Made by a program: the position numbers and the translations under genes. The notes under the pieces are model-generated. The model searched no databases. It saw only the letters and a list, made by a program, of their open reading frames with translations, and was not told where the DNA came from. Positions 1 to 5,956 of a stretch of 6,561 nucleotides of DNA are shown here, piece by piece. How positions within the stretch are numbered: position 1 is the first letter of the stretch; each line of letters begins with the position of its first letter. The stretch comes from Lachnospiraceae bacterium (GTDB lineage Bacteria > Bacillota > Clostridia > Lachnospirales > Lachnospiraceae), in assembly GCA_017476305.1 (NCBI GenBank), contig JAFVAA010000393.1, forward strand, positions 1 to 6,561, given 5' to 3'.

Positions 1-3000
1 GGCTGGGGCTCCTTTGTGATGCCGGGAACGACTTTTTTGCCGAAAGCCGGTCCTTTGGGAACGGCACTTGGAATTTTTGCCGGGGCGGTCGTTATGTTTA
101 TTATAGGGATGAATTATCATTACCTGATGAATAAATATCCGGATGCCGGCGGTACCCTTACCTATTCCATAAAGACCTTTGGGTATGACCATGGTTTTTT
201 GAGTTCATGGTTTCTGATCCTGGTCTATATTGCGATTATCTGGGCAAATGCTACGGCACTTGCTTTGATTGCCAGAAATCTATTTGGAAATTTGTTCCAA
301 TTTGGTTTTCATTATCAGGTTTTGGGCTATGACGTCTATTTAGGAGAAATTTTACTTACACTGACAGCGATTCTTTTATTTGGTGCTGTCTGTATTTTTG
401 GAAAGAGGCTGGCAGTAGGTCTGCAGGTTCTTTTGGCACTTCTGCTGTTCTTCGGGGTGATCGTCTGCACATTTGTTGTGATGAAAGCCCATTCCGGCGG
501 CTTTGGAAGCCTGGCACCGGCTTTTACGGACTCTGCTCTAAAGCAGTCTTCCGGAAAGCACCCGGTCATGCAGTTATTTTCCATTGTGGCATTATCTCCG
601 TGGGCATTTGTCGGCTTTGAATCGGTTTCTAATTCTACGGCGGGATTCAAATTTTCCGTAAAAAAATCCATTTGGATCATGGCAGCAGCCCTTGGATGCG
701 GGGCAGTCGTCTATGTGCTGCTGACACAGATGGCTGTCATGATCCTGCCGGAGGGGTATGCAGACTGGACGGAGTATATCGCAGATCTTGGGAATTTAAG
801 CGGGCTAAAGGGACTTCCTACGTTTTATGCAGTTCATGAAGCGGCAGGACAGAATGGAAGCTTTCTTCTGGGGCTTGCGGCTATGGCAGGAATCATTACG
901 GGACTGATCGGAAACTACATTGCGGCCAGCAGACTTTTATATACGATGGCAGAGGATCTTATCCTGCCCGAGTGGTTTGCGGGATTAAATGCGGATGGAA
1001 GTCCGCAGAATGCCCTTTTGTTTTTGATGGTCATTTCCCTGCCGATTCCGTTTTTCGGCAGGACGGCGATCGGCTGGATCATAGATGTAAATACGGTAGG
1101 GGCCACAGTCGCTTATGCCTACACCTCTGCTGCGGCTTTCGCAAATGCCAGAGAGGAAAAGAACCGGAAAATACAGATCACAGGGGTGATCGGAGTCGTG
1201 ATGTCCGTCGTGTTCTTCTTCTATTTTATGGCATGGTCCTCCGGGGCGATGGCTACGGAGTCCTATCTGATTTTGACATTTTGGTGTATTTTGGGCTTTC
1301 TTTATTTTCGGATCATGTTCGGCAGGGATAAAGACAGGCGGTTCGGCAAATCTACTGCAGCGTGGATCGGGCTTTTGTTTATGATCCTGTTTACTTCTCT
1401 GGTGTGGGTGAAGCAGGCAACGGATGATATGACGGAGATCGTGGTACATAATATCAGTGAATATTATGAAACCATGAATCCGGATCAGGATAAGGAGCAG
1501 ATTCTGGATGCAGAAAAGTATATGGAGGAACAGCTCAAGGAGGCTGACCGTGTACAGACAAGAAACAGCTTTATTCAGATGGGTTTAAATGTGATCAGTC
1601 TGGCAATCATGTTCAGCATCTATACCACGATGTCCAAACGGGAAAAGCAGATAGAGGTCGAAAAGTTCCAGGCAGAGGAGAGCAGTAAGGCAAAGGGCGT
1701 CTTTTTGGCAAATATGTCTCATGATATCCGTACTCCTATGAATGCGATCATCGGTTATATCAATCTGGCAGAACGGGATGGGAATGATTTTTCCAAGGTT
1801 CGGGAATATCTTGCGAAGATCAAAACATCCAGTCACCATCTTTTAGCATTGATCAATGACGTCCTGGAGATGAGCCGGATAGAAAGCGGCAAAATGGATT
1901 TAGAGCCTATAGCGGTTGACTTGAAGAAAACTCTGTTAGAGGTGGAGGATATGTTCTCGACACAGATGGCAGAAAAAAATATTGATTTTCATGTGGATGT
2001 GTCCCATGCAAAGAACAGCTTTGTCTACTGTGATAAGAACCGTCTGAACAGGGTTCTTTTAAATCTCATCAGCAATGCATATAAATTCACGCCGGAGGGA
2101 GGAACGGTTTCGGTCGCGCTCTGGCAGATCGATGATGGAAATGCGGAGTTTGGCAGATATGAGCTGCGTGTATCAGACAGCGGTATCGGCATGACGAAGG
2201 AGTTTGCAGCGAAGGTTTTTGAGGCGTTTGAGAGGGAGAGGACATCTACGGTCAGTGGAATCCAGGGGACGGGACTTGGTATGGCGATCACCAAGAGCAT
2301 CATCGACCTGATGGGAGGCACGATCGAGGTCAATACAGCTCCGGGCAGCGGAACGGAATTTGTGATTCGTGTCAGATTTAAGCTGCAGGAAGGAAAAGCT
2401 CCTGTTTCCGAGGATATGCTTGAAGAAAGCGACGAGGAAAATACGGTATTGGATTATAAAAGCATGCGTCTGCTCGTTGTGGAGGATACGGAAATCAACT
2501 GGGAGATTGCAAAGGAGGTACTGGAGGAGATTGGTTTTTCTGTAGAAATTGCAGAAAATGGGAAGGAAGCAGTGGAAAAGTTCTCTTCTGTACCGGCAGA
2601 TTACTTTGATGCGATTTTGATGGATATTCAGATGCCTGTCATGGATGGCTATGAAGCGACGAGAACCATCCGAAGGGCAGAGGAGGAAAGAGGAGGAAGG
2701 ATTCCGATCATTGCCACGACTGCGAATGCCTTTTCCGAGGATGTGAAAAAGGCAATGGATGCAGGTGCAGATGCACATGTGGCAAAACCGCTTGATTTCG
2801 ATGAGCTTTTGGAGACCATGAATCAGATTTTATCAGGAAGAAAGGCAGGGCAGCAGGGAACCGCAGGAAAGGAAGAAAAGGACTTTTCCAAGGAACTGAC
2901 AGGAAAGCGTGTCCTGCTGGCGGAAGATATGTTCATCAATGCCGAGGTCATGAAGGAAATATTGGAAATGGCCGGGGTACAGGTAGAGACTGCGGAAAAT

Positions 3001-3282
3001 GGAAAGCTTGCCGTAGAGCTGTTTTCCGGACATCCGAAGGGCTACTATGATGCGGTTCTGATGGATATGCATATGCCGGTGATGGGCGGTGAGGAGGCCA
3101 CTGCTGCGATACGCTCTTTGGAAAGAGAGGACGCAAAGGAGATTCCTGTCATTGCACTTACCGGGGATGTGTTTGAGGAGGATAAAGTGCAGTCTATGGC
3201 TGCGGGCTTAAATGACTATCTGACCAAACCTGTTGAACCGGATGAGCTTTATGAAGCCCTGGTGAAATGGATTTGTTCTTAA
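1..3282 (+). CDS. APC-family transporter fused to hybrid histidine kinase with two receiver domains (5' end outside window)
   Basis: The frame is open to base 1 and begins inside an APC-type first helix (GWGSFVMPGT), so the true start lies upstream; the GTG/ATG at 16/19 is internal. Residues here are counted from base 1 (1,093 visible). Residues 1 to about 440 form a 12-helix amino-acid-permease-like unit, with the helix 6 motif PWAFVGFESVSN at 200-211. Helix 13 (about 452-471), an acidic loop of about 50 residues and helix 14 (about 523-544) lead into a short charged helix. The kinase core follows: H-box SHDIRTPMN with phospho-acceptor His574, N-box Asn692, G1 DSGIGM at 726-731, F-box VFEAFERE, and G2 GTGLG at 756-760. 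Receiver 1 (about 822-945) has Glu828/Asp829, Asp875, Thr907 and Lys929. Receiver 2 (about 969-1092) has Glu975/Asp976, Asp1022, Thr1054 and Lys1076. All catalytic residues look intact. No HPt or DNA-binding output domain is present. It is inferred to be a membrane sensor reading substrate binding or transport, and the substrate cannot be assigned. Domain calls are firm; the signalling role is inference. Confidence 0.93.
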   Translation, partial: GWGSFVMPGTTFLPKAGPLGTALGIFAGAVVMFIIGMNYHYLMNKYPDAGGTLTYSIKTFGYDHGFLSSWFLILVYIAIIWANATALALIARNLFGNLFQFGFHYQVLGYDVYLGEILLTLTAILLFGAVCIFGKRLAVGLQVLLALLLFFGVIVCTFVVMKAHSGGFGSLAPAFTDSALKQSSGKHPVMQLFSIVALSPWAFVGFESVSNSTAGFKFSVKKSIWIMAAALGCGAVVYVLLTQMAVMILPEGYADWTEYIADLGNLSGLKGLPTFYAVHEAAGQNGSFLLGLAAMAGIITGLIGNYIAASRLLYTMAEDLILPEWFAGLNADGSPQNALLFLMVISLPIPFFGRTAIGWIIDVNTVGATVAYAYTSAAAFANAREEKNRKIQITGVIGVVMSVVFFFYFMAWSSGAMATESYLILTFWCILGFLYFRIMFGRDKDRRFGKSTAAWIGLLFMILFTSLVWVKQATDDMTEIVVHNISEYYETMNPDQDKEQILDAEKYMEEQLKEADRVQTRNSFIQMGLNVISLAIMFSIYTTMSKREKQIEVEKFQAEESSKAKGVFLANMSHDIRTPMNAIIGYINLAERDGNDFSKVREYLAKIKTSSHHLLALINDVLEMSRIESGKMDLEPIAVDLKKTLLEVEDMFSTQMAEKNIDFHVDVSHAKNSFVYCDKNRLNRVLLNLISNAYKFTPEGGTVSVALWQIDDGNAEFGRYELRVSDSGIGMTKEFAAKVFEAFERERTSTVSGIQGTGLGMAITKSIIDLMGGTIEVNTAPGSGTEFVIRVRFKLQEGKAPVSEDMLEESDEENTVLDYKSMRLLVVEDTEINWEIAKEVLEEIGFSVEIAENGKEAVEKFSSVPADYFDAILMDIQMPVMDGYEATRTIRRAEEERGGRIPIIATTANAFSEDVKKAMDAGADAHVAKPLDFDELLETMNQILSGRKAGQQGTAGKEEKDFSKELTGKRVLLAEDMFINAEVMKEILEMAGVQVETAENGKLAVELFSGHPKGYYDAVLMDMHMPVMGGEEATAAIRSLEREDAKEIPVIALTGDVFEEDKVQSMAAGLNDYLTKPVEPDELYEALVKWICS

Positions 3283-3340
3283 GGCGGTTTTGGGCTAAAA
3301 TGGAGTATAGAAGGTTAGAATAAAAAATAAGAAGGCAAAT

Positions 3341-3345
3341 GGAGG
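3341..3345 (+). promoter_or_regulatory. Ribosome binding site for the 189-residue protein gene
   Basis: GGAGG sits nine bases before the ATG at 3355, which is a strong Shine-Dalgarno match at normal spacing. The preceding 72-base gap after the kinase stop codon is A-rich. It holds no hairpin with a T-run and no convincing -35/-10 pair, so this gene may be co-transcribed with the kinase. Confidence 0.85.
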
Positions 3346-3354
3346 TAGAACATT

Positions 3355-3924
3355 ATGTGTGTGACGGTTAATATTGAAAAAGGTGCGGCCAGGTTCGAGC
3401 TGGTTTTAAACAGCCAGAATACAAAGGTGGCAGATAATGATACAGAAGGCAGGGGGACTTTTATCAGTGTGATCGAAAGGCTGACCACGGCGGTAAAGGT
3501 GAATACGAGCAACGGCTTTGGGGTGGAGCTGTTGGATCTTTCAAAGTTCGACAGCAGGCTCACTCTGTGCTTGAATTCCATTCAGAGAAAATATTTTAGC
3601 CTTTCGGACGAGGGTGCTGCGAAGTTCCATTTCTTTAAAAAAAGTGAGGAGCCAAAGGATCAGGAACGTTATCAGAGAATGCTAAGCAACTACTGGAAGG
3701 AGCAGATCGATAATAAAAATGCCAGTGAGGGTGGTCAGATCATCTTTGTGGATGCAGATGAGTTTGTGGAGACTGCGGAGTTCAAAGCATTATTAAAAAC
3801 GGATAAGGTCAATTACTATGTGATTTTGGCGAAAGAAAATGCCGCCGCTATGCAGAAGGGCGAGGAGACCATTTACGAATTTGAAGCTGTGGAGGATAAA
3901 TGGGTACTGAAGGCAGTAGAGTAG
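3355..3924 (+). CDS. Hypothetical 189-residue cytoplasmic protein, family not recognised
   Basis: The gene is complete, with a strong ribosome binding site, an ATG start and a TAG stop. I do not recognise the family. There is no signal peptide, membrane helix or cysteine cluster, so it should be a soluble cytoplasmic protein. The N-terminal part (2-60) looks strand-rich with one helix. The middle (about 80-122) is charged and helical. Residues 128-160 read as a hydrophobic strand ending in acids (QIIFVDADEF), a helix, then a second strand (NYYVILAKE). That strand resembles a Walker B segment, and residues 27-35 (DNDTEGRGT) could be a degenerate P-loop, but the classical Gly-Lys-Ser/Thr is absent, so no NTPase activity is claimed. 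It lies between the sensor kinase and an acetyltransferase, with only 17 bases before the latter, so the two are probably co-expressed. Codon use matches its neighbours. That it is a real gene is well supported; its function is unknown. Confidence 0.85.
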   Translation: MCVTVNIEKGAARFELVLNSQNTKVADNDTEGRGTFISVIERLTTAVKVNTSNGFGVELLDLSKFDSRLTLCLNSIQRKYFSLSDEGAAKFHFFKKSEEPKDQERYQRMLSNYWKEQIDNKNASEGGQIIFVDADEFVETAEFKALLKTDKVNYYVILAKENAAAMQKGEETIYEFEAVEDKWVLKAVE

Positions 3925-3930
3925 AAAGGG
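3923..3930 (+). promoter_or_regulatory. Ribosome binding site for the acetyltransferase gene, overlapping the upstream stop codon
   Basis: AGAAAGGG overlaps the TAG stop (3922-3924) of the upstream gene. Its first seven bases match the 5' half of the extended Firmicute Shine-Dalgarno consensus AGAAAGGAGG. When aligned to that consensus, the effective spacing to the ATG at 3942 is about nine bases. The overlap suggests that translation of the two genes is coupled. Confidence 0.6.
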
Positions 3931-3941
3931 TTCGTGGAAAT

Positions 3942-4442
3942 ATGAGATTTTTACAGGCAGACGAAAAGGATAAGGAAGAAATTCTGCTTCTATATAGAGA
4001 GGCAATCGGCAGTGCAGGGTGCATATGGTCAGAGGAATACCCGAATGAAGCAATTCTGGAGGATGATATCAGGAGAAATGCCCTGTTTTGCATGAAGGAT
4101 GAGATGGGGGAAATCCTGGGGGCTCTTTCCATGGATGAGGATCCGGAGGTGGATGCTCTTGAGAACTGGTCCTTTCGCAAGGAGGACGGAGTGAAAGCGG
4201 CAGAAATTGCCAGGCTTGTGGTGAAGGAAGCCTATAGAAACCGGAAGCTCGCAGGGAGAATGTTCGAATGCTTATTAGAAAGGCTGCGGGACGAGGGATT
4301 TGTGTTTGCTTATTTTTTGGTGGCACAGGAAAATGAGCGGGCAATCCGGGCGTACAGAAGGCTTGCGTTTTCCGAAAGGGGAGAGGCAGAGCTTTTTGGA
4401 GAAAAATGGTTTTGCTTTGAAAAAAGGCTGACCGATAGATAA
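3942..4442 (+). CDS. GNAT-family N-acetyltransferase
   Basis: This predicted 166-residue acetyltransferase would transfer an acetyl group from acetyl-CoA to an amine; the acceptor is unknown. It has the usual length for a single GNAT domain. The start MRFLQADEKDKEEI is the typical first strand and helix (an A-x-x-x-D-x-x-x-I pattern). Residues 58-66 (ILGALSMDE) fit the central strand. Residues 88-120 fit motif A, with strand EIARLVV then the acetyl-CoA loop and helix YRNRKLAGRMFECLLERL. Residues 131-142 (NERAIRAYRRLAF) are the classic motif B, with Asn131 and Tyr138. In the pyrophosphate loop the usual R/Q-x-x-G-x-G/A reads R-N-R-K-L-A, so the first glycine is replaced by Lys102. An upstream in-frame ATG at 3900 would add 14 residues; I prefer 3942 because the fold begins there. 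The residue pattern broadly resembles RimI-like and general GNAT members, but no substrate can be named. Confidence 0.85.
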   Translation: MRFLQADEKDKEEILLLYREAIGSAGCIWSEEYPNEAILEDDIRRNALFCMKDEMGEILGALSMDEDPEVDALENWSFRKEDGVKAAEIARLVVKEAYRNRKLAGRMFECLLERLRDEGFVFAYFLVAQENERAIRAYRRLAFSERGEAELFGEKWFCFEKRLTDR

Positions 4443-4486
4443 AAGCTTTGATATACATAATTTGTGTTTCATCAAGAGCAGGATGT

Positions 4487-4492
4487 GGAGGG
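4487..4492 (+). promoter_or_regulatory. Ribosome binding site that fixes the folC start
   Basis: GGAGGG lies five bases before the ATG at 4498. An in-frame TTG at 4462 and an ATG at 4483 would lengthen the protein, but neither has a comparable site in front of it. FolC proteins normally begin with a short M-N-Y-x-E-A-like segment, as seen from 4498. Confidence 0.85.
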
Positions 4493-4497
4493 ATGGT

Positions 4498-5820
4498 ATG
4501 AATTACAGAGAAGCGATGGATTATATAGAGGAGCTTTCGGAGCGTGTGGGAAGTGTGTATTCCCTTACGGAAGTGGCGGCACTTTCGGAAGAAGCCGGAA
4601 GACCGGAACGGAAATTAAAGGTGATTCACATAGCAGGAACGAATGGAAAAGGCTCGGTCAGTAATTATATCAGTAATATTTTAGCAATGTCAGGTTATAC
4701 CGTAGGAAAATATATTTCCCCTGCTATCATGGGATATCGTGAGCGGATTCAAAAGGTAGTGAAAGATGGAGAACTGCCGGAGTGTGAGTGGATACCGGAA
4801 GAAAAGGCGGCAGAGCTTTTGACGAAGCTTAGGGAAGCTTGTGAAAGAATGGTGGAAAGAGGTTTTTCCCAGCCATCTGCCTTTGAAGTAGAGACCATCA
4901 TGGCGTTTTTGACATTTGCAGACTGGCAGGTGGATTATGCTGTGATTGAAACAGGACTTGGCGGTATGATGGATGCTACAAATATCATAGAAAAGCCTCT
5001 GCAGTGCATCTTTACCTCCCTTAGCCTGGAACATCAACGGGTGCTCGGAGATTCGCTCATGAAGATTGCGAAGGAAAAGTATGGAATCATAAAGAAAAAT
5101 GCACAGGTGATTTCAGCAGAGCAGGAGGATGTATTCGAGCTTCTGGAGAGCCAGGTAAAAAGAAAAAATGCCCATCTTTTTCCTGTTTCCGGGGAGGAGA
5201 TTTCCGATGTGGAGTTTACTGCGGAGCATACGGGCTTTTCCTATCGGGGAGTGCATTATGAACTTGGACAGCTTGGCACCTGCCAGGTGGAAAATGCCGT
5301 ACTTGCTGTGGAAAGTGCGCTGCGTTTAAGGGAGAAGGGTGCAGAAAAGATTACGGAGGATTCGATCCGGGCGGGACTAAAGAGCAGCAGATGGCGGGGA
5401 AGGTTCGAAGTGGTGTCTGAGAACCCTTATGTCATAGCAGATGGAGCGCACAATCCGGATGCGGTGAAAAGACTGGCAGAGTCCTTAGAGGTTTATTTTA
5501 AGGGGGAAACCTTTGATTTTATCTATGGCGTTCTGGGAGACAAGGATTATGGAAAAATGACAGAAATACTGTGTCCTTTCATGCGTCATGTCTATACAGT
5601 AAAACCGCCGGTAGCGAGAGGGCTTTCGGCAGAGGATTTAAAGCATCAGGTGGAGAAAACAGCAAAGGAACAGGGACAGTCTGTCAAGGTGACTGCCTGT
5701 GAGAATGTAGGGGAGGCGCTGGAGTTTGCGGCAGAGCATACAGAGGGAAGAAAAATCTGTGTATGCGGTTCACTGTTTCTTTTGGGGGATGTTTACCGAA
5801 AATTGGAGGATAGAGCCTGA
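4498..5820 (+). CDS. folC: Bifunctional dihydrofolate synthase / folylpolyglutamate synthase
   Basis: FolC is a cytoplasmic Mur-ligase-superfamily enzyme. It uses ATP to join L-glutamate to dihydropteroate (giving dihydrofolate) and to extend the gamma-glutamyl tail of reduced folates. The 440-residue product is of normal family length. Visible motifs are the P-loop IAGTNGKGS at 45-53, the loop SPAIMGYRERIQ at 74-85, ETGLGGMMDATNII at 151-164, and SLSLEHQRVLGDSLMKIAKE starting at 175 with the conserved His179. KEKYGIIKK at 192-200 contains the lysine region that is carbamylated in characterised relatives. RWRGRFEVV at 298-306 precedes the C-terminal domain, which carries DGAHNPDA at 315-322. 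The usual SPH of the substrate loop reads SPA here, and the usual GGRLDATN reads GGMMDATN; both are substitutions, not breaks. With folP downstream, dihydrofolate synthase activity is expected, but one or two activities cannot be separated by sequence reading. It follows the acetyltransferase gene by 55 bases with no terminator seen. Confidence 0.96.
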   Translation: MNYREAMDYIEELSERVGSVYSLTEVAALSEEAGRPERKLKVIHIAGTNGKGSVSNYISNILAMSGYTVGKYISPAIMGYRERIQKVVKDGELPECEWIPEEKAAELLTKLREACERMVERGFSQPSAFEVETIMAFLTFADWQVDYAVIETGLGGMMDATNIIEKPLQCIFTSLSLEHQRVLGDSLMKIAKEKYGIIKKNAQVISAEQEDVFELLESQVKRKNAHLFPVSGEEISDVEFTAEHTGFSYRGVHYELGQLGTCQVENAVLAVESALRLREKGAEKITEDSIRAGLKSSRWRGRFEVVSENPYVIADGAHNPDAVKRLAESLEVYFKGETFDFIYGVLGDKDYGKMTEILCPFMRHVYTVKPPVARGLSAEDLKHQVEKTAKEQGQSVKVTACENVGEALEFAAEHTEGRKICVCGSLFLLGDVYRKLEDRA

Positions 5821-5892
5821 CGAAGTGATTGTGGGGCAAAAAACATTGCAGCGGAAATATAACAGGCCGTTCATGCGCATACATTGTGCAGT

Positions 5893-5922
5893 TTGACTGT
5901 GTATAGAGGGACAGCACATAAT
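5893..5922 (+). promoter_or_regulatory. Predicted SigA-type promoter for folP
   Basis: A -35 element TTGACT (5893-5898, five of six consensus bases) and a -10 element CATAAT (5917-5922, five of six) are separated by 18 bases. Transcription would begin near 5929-5930, giving a leader of about 27 bases before the folP ATG. The element lies in the 136-base gap after folC, the longest gap in the window. That gap shows no folate riboswitch, no operator I can name and no T-tailed hairpin. This is inferred from sequence match only. Confidence 0.6.
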
Positions 5923-5943
5923 CAAAAACAGAGATAAGATGAA

Positions 5944-5949
5944 AGAGGA
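5944..5949 (+). promoter_or_regulatory. Ribosome binding site for folP
   Basis: AGAGGA lies seven bases before the ATG at 5957. An in-frame ATG at 5939 would add six residues (MKEDRE), but it has no good site in front of it and would place this purine run inside the coding region. I therefore prefer 5957. Confidence 0.65.
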
Positions 5950-5956
5950 TAGAGAG

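Noticed and set aside
972..1331. Plus-strand open frame of 119 codons in another frame within the transporter region
   Set aside because: It overlaps transmembrane helices 9-12 of the true frame and its product has no membrane or domain character.
2173..2778. Minus-strand open frame of 201 codons inside the kinase gene
   Set aside because: It lies entirely over the HATPase and first receiver coding region, whose motifs are clear on the plus strand. Its translation has no recognisable domain and is rich in Cys, Arg and His, as expected of an antisense shadow.
3316..3321. TAGAAT as a -10 element for the 189-residue protein gene
   Set aside because: No good -35 hexamer is found at normal spacing; the nearest TTGGGC is 20 bases upstream and matches poorly.
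4456..4461. CATAAT as a -10 element for a folC promoter
   Set aside because: No acceptable -35 hexamer is present 16-18 bases upstream; the only TTGAAA is 33 bases away.
4462..4497. TTG at 4462 as the folC start
   Set aside because: It lacks a ribosome binding site, while the ATG at 4498 has GGAGGG five bases upstream and gives the usual FolC N-terminus.
5874..5890. Inverted repeat TGCGCA / TGTGCA after folC as a terminator
   Set aside because: The stem is only six pairs including one G-T wobble, with a five-base loop and no T-run after it, so it is too weak to call a terminator.
5821..5956. Possible tetrahydrofolate riboswitch before folP
   Set aside because: I looked for the conserved GGAGAGU-type core and paired arms of the THF aptamer and did not see them. 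The predicted promoter also leaves a leader of only about 27 bases.
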